Position numbers and translations under genes: made by a program. Of a stretch of 64,000 nt of DNA, positions 49,531 through 60,864 are shown piece after piece. This stretch comes from Physcia stellaris. Taxonomy: Eukaryota; Ascomycota; Lecanoromycetes; Caliciales; Physciaceae. The stretch is taken from assembly GCA_018902385.1 (NCBI GenBank), contig JABSSW010000079.1, forward strand, positions 1 through 64,000, given 5' to 3'. The first letter of the stretch is position 1; each line of letters opens with the position of its first letter. Below the pieces are notes generated by a model. That model searched no databases. It had not been told where the DNA came from and was given only the letters and a program-made list of their open reading frames with translations.

Positions 49531-52159
49531 TGAGCCTTGGCTGCTACTCTATCGACGTAGAAGATACGAGTACCTCGAGAGAGATGAGCCTATTCTTGCA
49601 TACCGTGTCTGGAGGGACCATCGACTTCAATGGAGGCCACATCAAGGTTCTTTCAAGGGATCATTTTACTCCTGCCTGCGATAAACACACTCTTGCACAC
49701 TTCCGAGCCGTTCAGTCAAAATGCATGCTTTGTCAAAGAATCGACCAAACGCTTCGCAAATGGGAATTATCCCGCAGGCGGATAGAATCCTGGGCATTAT
49801 TATCTGACGGCGTCGTTCCTGCCGGCCTGGTGTCCGCTGCTGAAACAGCCCTTGCAAGCTTAGACTATAATCTCCTCAACTTACACGTTAAACGGCGATT
49901 GCACGTTGTCCGTCATGGATGTTCTGAAAGTGAGGAACGCTCGGGTTTTCTAATCGACAAAATCTTCCTAAATCCAAAGGGAGTATCAGAACATCCTTCA
50001 CAATTAGACCTAGAACACGGCGATGCCACGGTCTGGCGTGGCGTACTCATTCAAAGCAACAAAAGGCCTTGCACCCGGCCATGGGATACGAATGATGGTC
50101 ACATTTCGGACGGAGCTCTTGTGCATCCTACAGCGAGCAAGCCCAGAAGACTTCTTTGTCCACCAAAACCAACATCGGCTGCGATAGGAACCAAGCAGAG
50201 TACCCTCAAAATGACTTTAAGAACGCAACAACAAGCTTCCCGCCTCAATGTGTTGCAGCCAATACTACATGATTTTTATTCAGACCCGCTGAGAGGGCTA
50301 ACACTAGGCAGAAGTAGTTTGAAAACATGTGGTACGTGCCCCTGTCCTAATATAGTTGCTCATAGATCATAGACTAATGATCTCAAAGAACGTGTTGCAA
50401 CACGCTACATTAGCAGTACTTATCGCAATTTACAAAACATTCTAGACAGAGTTATTCGTTTCATCAATCGTCTATGTTTGTTGACAGTTACCGAGAGCTT
50501 GTATTGTAAGCGTAAGACCTGGAAGGAGCTTGTCGTGATATTCCAGAGCACCTGGAAATGCCGCCGGGGTACCATACTTGGCGTCCTAAAGTCTCCCTCA
50601 AAAAAGGACCAAAAAGCCCAAAGGACGATTGTTATCGACCTTCTCGAATTTAGAAGCTCCTCCCTGGGGAGCATTATTTTCCAGCGGCTATGCTCACCAA
50701 TATCGGCATCCAAATTTGCCACTGCTCAGACTTCGACCATAGGAGCACCACCAGCCTGTCTAGTACTTCCGCCGCCACCATCGAAAGCATTGCCTCGTGC
50801 GAAGGAGAGAGGGTTTGCCATTCACAAGCAGTTGACTCAATGTTCTGTCGTAGCGCAGGTTCCCGCGAGCCACAATGCTTCTCAGGTGTATGCACCGCAA
50901 GAGATCGGAGCAGCCATATGGCCCAACTTTGATATATACCTGTGGATGTCGCGCCTACATGACGCTGTCTCACATCACTCAAGTATACTAAAGACTTTGA
51001 TGTCTCTAAAGCTACAATGGGTTACTCAAACCTTGGGCATTGGTCAACCGTTGCTTCAACCAGGGAAGACCAGGGTAAAGTGGAGATGTGTATGTATATC
51101 TGGGAAGGTAAATGCGTTGGTAAAAGATTGCAGCAGGTTAACCTTTGTCTAGAAATGTGGGTCTCACTTGTGGGACGACTTCATCGAGGTCAAGCCTGGC
51201 GCAGCAAAAGCTTTGGAAGAGCGTCTCAACAATCACATACACCATGGTCCTACCGAGGAGACAATCCATACAAACAGTCAGAGATCGGAAACACCTCAAG
51301 GTACTGTACCCATACAGCTACCTTTCCAATCAGCCAGGGAAAGCCCTGCCCCAGTTTCTGAGAGATCGAATGTACGCTTCGCTCAACAGCACCACAACCC
51401 AAAATCCTCCAACGTCATCGATATCGGGCCCGAGGGACGTTGGCTTCTAGTTTGCGCCCAAGCTAAAAGGCAACCAACGAGCCTTACGCAAATTGATGTC
51501 TGCTCCGCTAAGTGTGACCGCGAACTCTTCACTGAACTCAAGCAAGCCTATACAGGTCTTCGGGGCAGAGTGGCCAAGTTCTTCTCACTAAGAGCCGTCT
51601 CGAGCATCAAATTTGTACAGGTATGCAGTCCAGTATTGCATTCTTAATATCGAGTCCCATGATCACTAATGCTTTTCAGTTTGAGCTTCACGTTAAGGAC
51701 TTTGTGGACATCCGCAAGGTTCCAGATGTACCACCAGAGACGAAGAAAGACGAATATCTATACCAGCCTTGTGATCTCATCCCGCCGGTGGGGGAGCACC
51801 TGATGACGCACCTTTTCCACCATCCCGAGGATGCCAACGACCAGCGAGCAATCACTTTCCTTCGCACGCCCAAAAAGCGGAAACAGAAGCTGATGGTCTG
51901 TCCCCAACAAGGCACTAGCATTGGATGGGGGATTCATCTGGTCGAAGGCTGGGTGTTGAAGCGCGTCTGGCTCCTCGCTCTTTGCTTTTTCGTCGTCGGT
52001 AGCATGGTCTTTGCGGTCTGCTGGTCGGTTTTGGAAAAGGACCTGCAAGGCGCTTTTGGCGTGAGTGCTTATGTTGTTGCTTTTGTTGGACTGGTACTTG
52101 GGACCATACATGCCTATGTCAGCTTTATTACTAGGACCTTCCAGATGGGCCGTGGTTAA
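49531..52159 (+). pseudogene. Fungal protein with two-TM C-terminus, apparently frame-disrupted
   Basis: The 3' part is convincing. An exon beginning about 51,153 (KCGSHLWDDFIEVKPG) runs to 51,620. A 59-bp GT-AG intron follows, then exon 51,680-52,159. The latter starts FELHVKDFVDIRKVPD, includes DEYLYQPCDLIPPVGEHL, and ends in two membrane helices (roughly the last 65 residues). This matches a widespread uncharacterised Pezizomycotina family that I cannot name. Upstream, related-looking pieces fall in alternating frames: MLTNIGIQICHCSDF at 50,690, EIGAAIWPNFDIYLWMSRLH near 50,900, and GYSNLGHWSTVASTREDQGK near 51,020. The gaps between them are too short for normal introns, and no splice pair I tried restores one frame. 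A third long frame (49,530-50,372) may be its N-terminus or another gene. I therefore favour a decaying gene, though complex splicing or sequence errors remain possible. Confidence 0.5.
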
Positions 52160-52918
52160 ACAAGTTATTGGAGAGCAATCAACGTTTTCATAAGCTGGGA
52201 TCAAATATCTGGCATCATAGACGGTTTGCAGCCTGATTTACGCTGGAGACCAACCCGAGCCTTCGAGATAGCCCACCCTCACTTGAGTGCATCACAGATA
52301 CGCCCATTAACCGTATCCTGTGGCACCTTTACATCTCTCCTGTTTCTGGACGCGTTGTACTGACGATTTTCATCGTACCTTCCATTTTCATCCATGCATG
52401 GTGATGTCGTTATAATCTGGCACATTAGGGCCTTGGCAGCTGACAGCTTTATCTCGACTCTCGAGTCTCTTGGGATGGTTTCAACAGCGTTGTATCAACG
52501 GATCACTCTAGAAAGGCTCTAATTGCTGGCAAATTCAACCACTGTATCGACCACTGTACTCTCCCTACTTTATGAGATTTTTTGGACAGGGCCGGCGGCA
52601 TAATTTCGTGCCCAAGGCTGGGCTGGCTTGTAGCCTTATCAGCATACAATTGAATCGAGCTTTCCGTGTACTCTTAGTGGCGGCATCGCACCTTAGTAGC
52701 TGTGGGTCCATATTCACTCGTCCTGGGCAGAACTGAGCACCGAATCAATATGGATGGTCAGTAGCTCGACCTCGGAACGGAATCATTTCCAAAGATCCCT
52801 TCATATTACATACAACTATTTATTGTCTCAATCCTGGCTACCGTGTTTTCATTCTTATCTATCAATTTTTGGTGCTCGGTTTTGCCTTGGGCAAGGGATA
52901 TATATTCCGAGCCTTGCC
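52160..52918. other. Intergenic region, no gene seen
   Basis: No supported coding frame was found. A TATA-like run (GGATATATATTCC, near 52,897) lies about 20 bp upstream of the NLR start codon and could belong to its promoter or leader. Confidence 0.5.
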
Positions 52919-55900
52919 ATGGATCCAGGCACTGCTATCGCCGTCGGACAAGTATCCGGAAAAATTCTGTCAATCATCTGGAATTACTACTCTGAAGTAA
53001 AAGATGCAAAAGACAAAATCGTGTACCTTGCAAACGAAATTCAGAATCTTCAGCTTGTGCTGCACAAACTCCAAGAAATGATCAAGAAAGACCTGACAAC
53101 TGGAAAGCTTCCGACATCAGCTTCTTTGGACAAAACCATCGAACAGTCGCTCCTGGACATGCAAAAGCTTGAAAAGAAACTGAATCCTGGAACAGGAGAC
53201 AAGGCAATGAAGAAATTCGGAAAGCGCGCATTGAAATGGCCTTTGGCAGCAAAAGAGACCGAAGAATGGATGGCGAGATTGCAGAGGCTCAAGGGAACAC
53301 TTAATCTCGCCTTAAGCACAGACCAATCGTAACAAACTGTTCCCTTCTTCCGGGTCTCAAAGACTGACAAAAACAGATCATTCATCGCAGGTGTTGACGC
53401 AAGTGTTGCTCAACTCAAACTTGGCCAGGAAAGGGCAGAACAGGAGCGTCAACTTGGAAAGTTGCCCGTCGCTGTTGCGGCTGCTTTCAACTCGTACCAC
53501 CGTCAGTATGAGTCTCAATGCGCTACTGATACCAGAAAGGAGCTTTTGGCACAGCTACGAGATTGGGGCAAAAATCATCAACGCCCAATCTTCTGGTTGA
53601 GTGGTATGGCTGGAACTGGAAAGTCCACGATCAGCCGTACCTTTGCCACTGAGTTGAAAGCTCACAAAACCCTTGCAGGTAGCTTCTTTTTCTCGAAAAG
53701 CTCGGGAGAAGCCAACAATGCCGTGAACTTTGTAGGTACACTTGCATGTCATTTAGCGAATGAATTTCCACCGGTCAGGGAATGCATATGCGAAGCAATA
53801 TCGTTGCACAGCGATGTCTTACAGCAAGGTTTGCGAAATCAATGGGACGAGTTCATCCTTGGGCCACTGTCTAAACTTCAATTGACGCCACGGCCAGTGT
53901 GGAATTTTGTCATCGATGCACTGGACGAGTGTGATTCCGACAATGATATCAGGCTTCTCCTTCGACTTCTGGTTGAAATAAAGGGCTTAGATACGGTGGA
54001 TCTAGGCGTCTTTGTAACCAGCAGACCCGAGATCGCCATTCGGCTCGGTTTCAAGGCTATGCCGGATATTTTCCACCAGAATCTTGATCTTCGCGATATT
54101 GATCGGTCAATAGTTGAGGACGACATCATGGTCCTCCTAAAGCGAGAATTTGGTCGGATCAGTGCCCAGAACAAAATCGAAAACTGGCCAAATGAAGACG
54201 AACTAAAAATGCTTGTTCACAATGCTGATGGTCTGTTCATCTATGCTGCTACCGTCTGCCGTTTTGTGGAAAACCCAGACTGGGACCCACAAGAGCGTCT
54301 ATCGATGGTCTTACGCAGTGAGTCTACTGGAGGAGCAACTGAGCATTTAGACAATATGTACACACAGATTCTGAGATCTGCTCTCATAGAAGGTCGCGGG
54401 GAAGAGGATGCTGCAAAGTTGTGTGAACGCTTCACCCAAATCGTAGGGTCCATTGTTGTCTTATCGGATGAGCTTTCCATCTTGTCTCTATCGAAGCTAC
54501 TTTCTATCCCAATTAAAACGATCGAAAAATCGCTGGATAGCTTGCACTCTTTGCTAGACATTCAAGAAGATCCGGAACTACCTGTACGATTACTTCACCC
54601 GTCCTTTCGAGACTTTCTTGTCAACGAGCATAGATGCAAAGATTCGCACTTCTTTGTCAAGGAGACCGTAACACACGAAATGCTGGCCATGCGCTGCTTG
54701 GAATTTTTGTCTGTATCATTGGATCGGAATATATGCAAACTACCAACTCCAGGCTCGTCGCCTCAGGATGTACAGAAAGGCTTTTAAAGGAACAACTACC
54801 AGAGCACGTCCAGTATGCATGTCAATATTGGGTATATCACTTCTCAGCCACAAGTCCTGAATATAAAGCCCACGTTGTAGCGGATGATGAGTGTATTGTC
54901 CGCAAATTTTTTCACGGGGACCTTCTCCATTGGCTTGAGGCTATGAGTTTGATGGGCAAAACGAACCAAGCGGTGCTTATGGTGTCACGATTAGCCAAAA
55001 TGACCGAGGTAAGCGACAGTGAGATGACTTAATATGTACTCGGATACTGACCTTGTGGACTTTAGCTCGAGAGCAATCATGACCTTATCGCTATGATCAA
55101 GGACGCCGAAAGATTTATTCTTACCCACCGGTTTATTATTCAAAAAGCTCCACTGCAGACATACGAGTCTGCTCTCGTATTTAGTCCGATTAATAGCCTT
55201 GTTCGGAAATGCTATACAAATCAGCGTCCGTCATGGGTGACTCACTCGCCTGACTCTAGAGAAAATTGGAGTAACTGTATATTTTCGTTGGAAGGTCATA
55301 GTGACGGGATAACTCAAGTCGCATTCTCACCAGATGGCAAGTATCTAGCATCGTGCTCCAAAGATGAAACAGTGATGGTTTGGGATCTGGCTACGGGAGC
55401 GCTTGTAACTACATTGAAAGGCCATCGCAGCACGGTCGTTGCGATAGAATTTTCTAGTGAAAACTCTCTTGCATCAGCTTCTGATGATGGTACAGTATGC
55501 TTCTGGGATCTAATAACTGGAGGGAATCAAACCTCTCGATTTCTTGATATGGAGGAAAGCTGTACGCTGGACAAATTATCGTTTCTGCCAAAAGCCAAAG
55601 TAGCAGTGGAGAGGAGGGGCAAGGAATCTGCCCGCGTTGAAATCTGGGGTCTGGAACAACGCGTTATGTTGAATCGCATTCTCCCTGAGTTCGGAACTGT
55701 TCACCTGCACGCTGCGTCGTCAGGAGGTTTACTAGCATTAACAGCCTCTAGACAAAAGGGTCATGAGCGCACCGAGTTAATAGTATATGATGTGAACGCC
55801 GGTATGGTAATTCACACAATTGGATCCGCTGGAGTTGCTTTACAAGTAGAGAGACTAGCTTTGTCCTCGAATGGTGAATTGGCTGTGGGGCGTTCTGACG

Positions 55901-57285
55901 GAGTCGTAGAGCTTCACGACCCAGTCACAAAATCTACGAAACAAGTCCATTATTTTCGAGATTCAGTCTGGGCCTTGGCATTCTCTCCTGATGGCAACAT
56001 GTTAGTCTCGGCTTCGATCGAAGGCATTACAAAATTGTGGGATTTGGACACACAACAGTCTCATACTATGGAGAGATGGAGCCTTGCCCCTGTCTGTCCA
56101 GTCTTTTCACCTAATAGCAAGCATATAGCATATTCTGTATCCTTGTCCGGGGAAGTACGATTATGTTCTGCTTCTCCAGGGCCTTCGGAGGATGACGAGA
56201 GGAATCAGATTATCTCGACAGTCATCATATCCCCTGATAGAGATCAGATAGCAGTTTCCTATTCCGATGGAAATATGAAGCTTTATGATGCAGTAAATGG
56301 GGCCCTAAGCTTTATTCTGGTTGGTGACACAAGCATTTACGTGGCGGCGTTTTCACACAAAAGTCATCTACTAGCTGTTGGCACCACGGGACGGATAGCC
56401 CTGTGGAGCACAAAGGATGGGTCCTTGTTGAATGAACTCTCCACTGCTTCGTTAGCGGAGTTCTTCCGATTTAATTTAACAGGGCTCATCTTTTCAACTG
56501 ATGACAGGCTAATAGCAGCGAATGAATTCCGAGGGGGAGAAATACTAATCTGGGACCCTGATACGGGACAGCTCCTTCACCAGCTTGAAGTCTCTGAGCA
56601 GTATGTCGTGGGTATTGCCTTTTCTTCATCTGGTAGGGAGATCGCTTCTACATGGAGCGACGAAACTGCGAGAGTGTGGGATACCATGACGGGACTATTA
56701 CTGTATAAACTCGAAGGTGTCAAATTGAATCACGATGATATGGATAAGAACATATCTGCTATAGCGTTCTCGCCTGATGGACGATCTCTGGCATGCCAGT
56801 CCTTGAGTCGACACATCTGGATAGTTCAGTGGCAGGCCAACGAACTACCTGTAGAGTTCGAGGCGATTGCAATGAAACCGGTAGAGCAACTTATCTATTC
56901 GCACAAAGGTAATATCCTCGCAAGTGCTTCTGATGACAACACCATTACGCTATGGGATGTGTGCACTACACGCCATATTAAAACGATACAAGATGTGTAC
57001 TTAAGTCAGCAGATGTCATTCTCTGCAGATGACTCCTATCTCAACACTGACCGTGGATGTCTCAAGGTTAGTGAGCCGTTCGGACCACCCACTCATCGGA
57101 ATTACTGGAACTGTTTTGACAAGAAATGGATACAAGAAGGTGATAGGAAGATGTTGTGGCTGCCTCCCGAGTTTCGCAATGTGTTGGCGTATCACGATGG
57201 ATTGTTTGTATGCGTTGATAAATTGCAGAAGCTTCACTTCTTAAGATTCACTCAAGACAGAGTGATCACAGAAGTCTTGGACTAG
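52919..57285 (+). CDS. NACHT-WD40 NLR-like protein
   Basis: This is a STAND-type innate immunity or incompatibility receptor. The exon model is 52,919-53,328, 53,377-55,008 and 55,066-57,285, with GT-AG introns of 48 and 57 bp. Residues ~1-150 form a helical N-terminal domain like the fungal STAND N-terminal domains (start MDPGTAIAVGQVSGKIL). The NACHT NTPase follows, with Walker A GMAGTGKS (~212-219), a Walker B-type FVIDALDEC and the downstream VTSRPE segment. The last ~650 residues are about ten WD40 repeats with WD/YD/LW ends (FSPDGKYLASCSKDETVMVWD-like, 20-residue core). The summed exons are not a multiple of three. Near 54,770 the frame passes from one ending NICKLPTPGSS to another starting LPEHVQYACQYW. 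Either a 44-bp intron (GT at 54,708, weak donor) or a one-base frameshift is present. If the latter, the gene is a recent pseudogene. Confidence 0.85.
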
Positions 57286-58197
57286 GCCCACTCGCCCTGG
57301 GCAAAACTGAGTACGGATCTCATCTCTACACAACTGCTCACATGGAAACAACTGTCCATCGGAAAGAGATTGAACAAACGATAGCGCGACATGGGAAATA
57401 CCTCGAGTCTAGGACTCCACTTTTTGTTCCGGATTCCGAGGTCGAGTAACCTTCATTTGGCGAATGATTTATTTCTTATCCGCATTCAATTTTGGCTGGG
57501 GCGAGTGGCCCCCTTGTGCACGGATTTTCTTCAAGTCAGAACAACAGTAGCAGACTCGACTGCTGCTGGGGATCATGGGTTATGGACTCTCAACATGGCG
57601 CTATGTAACTAGCAAATGATTACATAACTCAGCTTTTCTGTCCGGAAATCAACGAGTCGAGCGATGCATCAACCAAATCGCAGCCTGATTAGGCTGTTAA
57701 GACTTAGCACGATATTCATTATTTGATGCCGCAGCTCTATCATAGATATAGAACTCCGAAGCAAGAATGCAACGGCCTATCAAGTACAGCAATTCCATTT
57801 TCTATTTTCTTCCCAGCGTCACCAAAGCTAGAAATACGTCGACATATAATCACCTTCTCAACCAACCCGATGCTTCCTTGGGCCATTCGGACTCTTGCGG
57901 ATATATGAAAAACTTTCGAGATCTTTTGTTGAGTGATAGAGGGTTCAATAGGTATGTATTTAGCTTTGTGGCGTACAATATAATCCCAACAGCTCGCTCA
58001 ACAAATCCTCGTTGAGTACACACATGTATTCAAATACCCTCTCATCCTCCTCCCCTTCCCTTCTCTTTTCTTCTCCAATTTCCAACATCGATTTTCCAAA
58101 TTGCAAAGCTTTCAATCATTCGTGAAATCGTGATTTTAACTGTCTCCCGACTACCCCGTTTCGGAAAATCTATACACTTGATCCATAAACACCCACA
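57286..58197. other. Intergenic region and leader of the repeat-protein gene
   Basis: No supported gene was found. A pyrimidine-rich stretch at 58,035-58,085 (CTCATCCTCCTCC, CCCTTCTCTTTTC) is typical of fungal core promoters and 5' leaders. It fits a transcription start for the gene at 58,198. Confidence 0.5.
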
Positions 58198-59322
58198 ATG
58201 CCCTCAATGCCTCACTCCGTCCTCCTCGCCCTCCTCCTCCTCGCCGGCTTCGCGCACATCTTCGCTCTCGCGGCGCCGGTGCATAAAGTGGCCAGCCTGT
58301 TACCCGACATTGGTAATGGATCGCTGCCAACGCATCACCATCAGTTCCCGCCCCTCGTTCTGGGTAATGAAACCGTGAACACCACTGTGCGGAGCCTGGT
58401 ACCCGACCGTGGAAATGGATCGCTGCCAACGCACCACCACCAATTCCCGCCTTACCTCGCGCCTACTCCGGACGGGCCACGTGGAAATCGGGAGAACGAG
58501 ACCTCCCAATCGCTCCCGACGCACCACCACCAGCTCCCTCCCACCATCAACACGACGCAGCACCCGCACTGGCCAGGCCCCATCCTTCCCCGCGCGGAGA
58601 ACGAGACGGGGACGACGCTGCCGACGCACCACCACCAGCTCCCTCCCTTCGTTGTGTCGGGTAACGGCACCACCACCGCCAACGCGACGAGTCGTAAATT
58701 TCTACCCCTCCTTTTCGGCCTTTTGAAGGCGGAGAATGGGACTACGCTGCCGACTCACCACCACCAGCTCCCGCCCCTCCTCCCCCGCGCTGAGAACGAG
58801 ACGCGGCTGCCGACTCACCACCACCAGCTCCCTCCCCACGTTGTGGGTAACGGCACCACCACCTCCACCACCAACGCAACGCATCGTAAATTTCTGCCGC
58901 TCCTTTTCGGCCTCCTAAAAGCGGAGAACGAGACGCGGCTGCCGACGCACCACCACGTGCTCCCTCCCCACGTTGTGGGTAACGGTACCTCCACCTCCAC
59001 CGCCAACGCGACAAGTCGGAAGTTCCTGCCTCTCCTTTTCGGCCTCCTGAAGGCGGAGAATGGGACTACGCTGCCGACGCACCACCATCAGCTGCCGCCC
59101 CTCCTCCCCCGCGCTGAGAATGGGTCCGTGAATACGACTACCCTCCCAACCCATCACCATCAGGTCCCGCCCTTTGTTGTGGGGAATGATACCACCAACA
59201 CGACGGCGCCGACGTTTCCGTCGTACGTTATACGGACTGGGGAAGGGGAGGGGGAAGGGAAGGAGGGCGAGAAGCTGCCGCCGGCGTATCATCGGTTGCC
59301 GCCTATTCTCCCTCGTGCGTGA
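58198..59322 (+). CDS. Secreted His-rich tandem-repeat protein (possible peptide precursor)
   Basis: This 374-residue single-exon frame starts with a clear signal peptide (MPSMPHSVLLALLLLAGF, cleavage probably near A25/A26). The mature part has nine copies of (S/T/R)LPTHHH(Q/V)(L/F/V)PP, starting near residues 43, 76, 106, 141, 184, 204, 248, 292 and 316, and one degenerate copy (KLPPAYHRLPP, 359). Three copies of RKFLPLLFGLLKAEN (166, 230 and 274) and LLPRAEN-type links (about 131, 196, 305) separate them. Many N-glycosylation sequons (NGT, NET, NAT, NTT) occur. His triplets suggest metal binding. The KFLPLLFGLLK units could form short amphipathic helices. There are no Lys-Arg Kex2 sites, although Arg-Lys precedes each KFLP unit. 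No modifying enzyme of the dikaritin type was seen nearby. I do not know the function. The long minus-strand frames here are shadows. Confidence 0.8.
   Translation: MPSMPHSVLLALLLLAGFAHIFALAAPVHKVASLLPDIGNGSLPTHHHQFPPLVLGNETVNTTVRSLVPDRGNGSLPTHHHQFPPYLAPTPDGPRGNRENETSQSLPTHHHQLPPTINTTQHPHWPGPILPRAENETGTTLPTHHHQLPPFVVSGNGTTTANATSRKFLPLLFGLLKAENGTTLPTHHHQLPPLLPRAENETRLPTHHHQLPPHVVGNGTTTSTTNATHRKFLPLLFGLLKAENETRLPTHHHVLPPHVVGNGTSTSTANATSRKFLPLLFGLLKAENGTTLPTHHHQLPPLLPRAENGSVNTTTLPTHHHQVPPFVVGNDTTNTTAPTFPSYVIRTGEGEGEGKEGEKLPPAYHRLPPILPRA
58679..59107 (+). repeat. Higher-order coding repeats of the His-rich protein
   Basis: Near-identical nucleotide blocks encoding the RKFLPLLFGLLKAEN unit recur at about 58,693, 58,885 and 59,017. 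Each is followed by a THHH unit. The strong DNA identity between copies indicates recent duplication or gene conversion within the gene, so copy number may vary between strains (inference). Confidence 0.75.
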
Positions 59323-60864
59323 GGGAGTGGAGGGGAGGCTTGATTTTGGGGCTTGAGGGGGGAAGGAGGCGTTGATTTTGGGTGTATGAGGGGGAGGGGA
59401 GGGGGAGGAAGAGGAAGGAGAGGGCGGGCGGACTTGGAGCTTGGGTTGAGAGTGGAGTTGGGTAGATTGGATAGAACAGAGTATTTTTAGGAATGCATTG
59501 TTCCCATTTCTCGATAATCGCTTAAAGTTTTGGTGGAGGGAGTGCCGCGGTTGGGATGTGAAGTCCACGGGGATTTTGTTCATAATCTTATCACCATGGC
59601 TTGGCCTGGTACTGGTGTCTTTTTCATGTCGTATTCATGCCATATCCGTATCATTTGTGCCGAAAACGGGTCCGTGTCTTGTGGCGATGGGTATATTAGT
59701 GGGGATGCATGGAGAGCAAAATCGCAATGCACTAGGCTAGGATAGTTGTTGACTTCGGTTTACTTGCCGATGGGTGTATACTCAATAACGGATTGTTGAA
59801 TTCAAATCCGAATTCGAGACTATGTGCCGCACCGAGAAAATGAAATGCGAAAGTTCGAAAGCTAATGCCTTATGTCAAAGAGCCGACCGACAGTGGTAAA
59901 TCAAAAAAATAAAACAAGAAAAAAGAACAGCAAGAGCGTTGCATGCCTCCTAGAAATAAAGTTTTCTGAGATGAGAATGCTAGTTCTAGCACTACAGCCT
60001 TTGCAATGAAAGCAAGAAAAAGGTCTAATCCATGATTTATCCCAGGGACTAGTGTTGCACTTCGGCTCTAGGCGGTACTTACCCAAGGACCAGCTAGAGC
60101 AAGGCCCGGAATCGGCCCTAGAGCGCTCCGGTGCCGGGAACTTCGCGAGCGCGAAGGCCCCTTCACCAACGCTATTTTTTTTTTTTTTTGGAATACATTG
60201 ACAAATCTACGATGATCAACTGAAAATGAAAGTAAAAGTTGATATCTTTTTCATGTGATTTTTACAGGCTCTGTGGCAAACACGTATACGCGTCTCCTCA
60301 TATTGGGTGTATAGGTGGCGATGCATGAAAGGCAGGGTCGCACCACACAAGACCACGGAATGAAAATACGACTTAGAGGAGAGCTCCTAATGCGAGAGAG
60401 CAGATCACGCTAGGAAAGACCTTACTGCGAACGGAATGGGGAGGTAGTAGAGACTGGAAGAAGAGAGTAAAATGACTATCCTGGATCCTTGCCTTTGTAA
60501 TGTGTGTAAAGATTTCGACTGATGCATCCAGCTCGCTCTTCATTTTCCTCCGTTACCATCGCGGTCTGTGATGAAACTGGTTGGTGAGGGCTGCACATGA
60601 TGTTGATGGACTTTACGCTTTGTAGAATCCAATCCTCCACAAGTAGACCACCTTTTTTAATTCTCTTGCGCGACCGCGTCAGAACTTGCGTAACCAATGC
60701 TTAAGTTATCTTCCCAATACAAATTGACGCCTGAACACCAGTCGTAATGGCAAAGCAGCGTCACCAACAACAGCGACAGAGACCGTGATTCGATTTCGTC
60801 ATCCCAAGTACCTGGGAAAGGCAATCAGTCCAATTTTCCCCCATGACGGGAATTTTCCCACTAC
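59323..60864. other. Long intergenic region
   Basis: No supported gene was found in 1.5 kb. It holds a purine-rich stretch just after the stop codon (59,323-59,450, GGGAGGGG-type runs) and the structured GC-rich stretch at 60,085-60,190. Frames of 60-80 codons look like chance. Confidence 0.5.
60085..60190. repeat. GC-rich hairpin stretch ending in a T-run
   Basis: About 90 bp of GC-rich sequence contain a perfect 7-bp stem (CTTCGCG-AG-CGCGAAG, near 60,140-60,155). Other inverted segments (GGCCC...GGCCC, CCGG...CCGG) are also present. A run of about 16 T follows at 60,173-60,189. Read on the minus strand this is a structured body preceded by poly(A), read on the plus strand it could be a small transcript with a terminator-like T-run. 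A SINE or MITE fragment or a Pol III transcript are possible. No copy elsewhere in the window supports either. Confidence 0.35.

Noticed and set aside
58151-59583. Long minus-strand frames opposite the His-rich protein
   Set aside because: They are open only because of the GC-rich repeat structure. The plus strand has the signal peptide and the conserved repeat periodicity.
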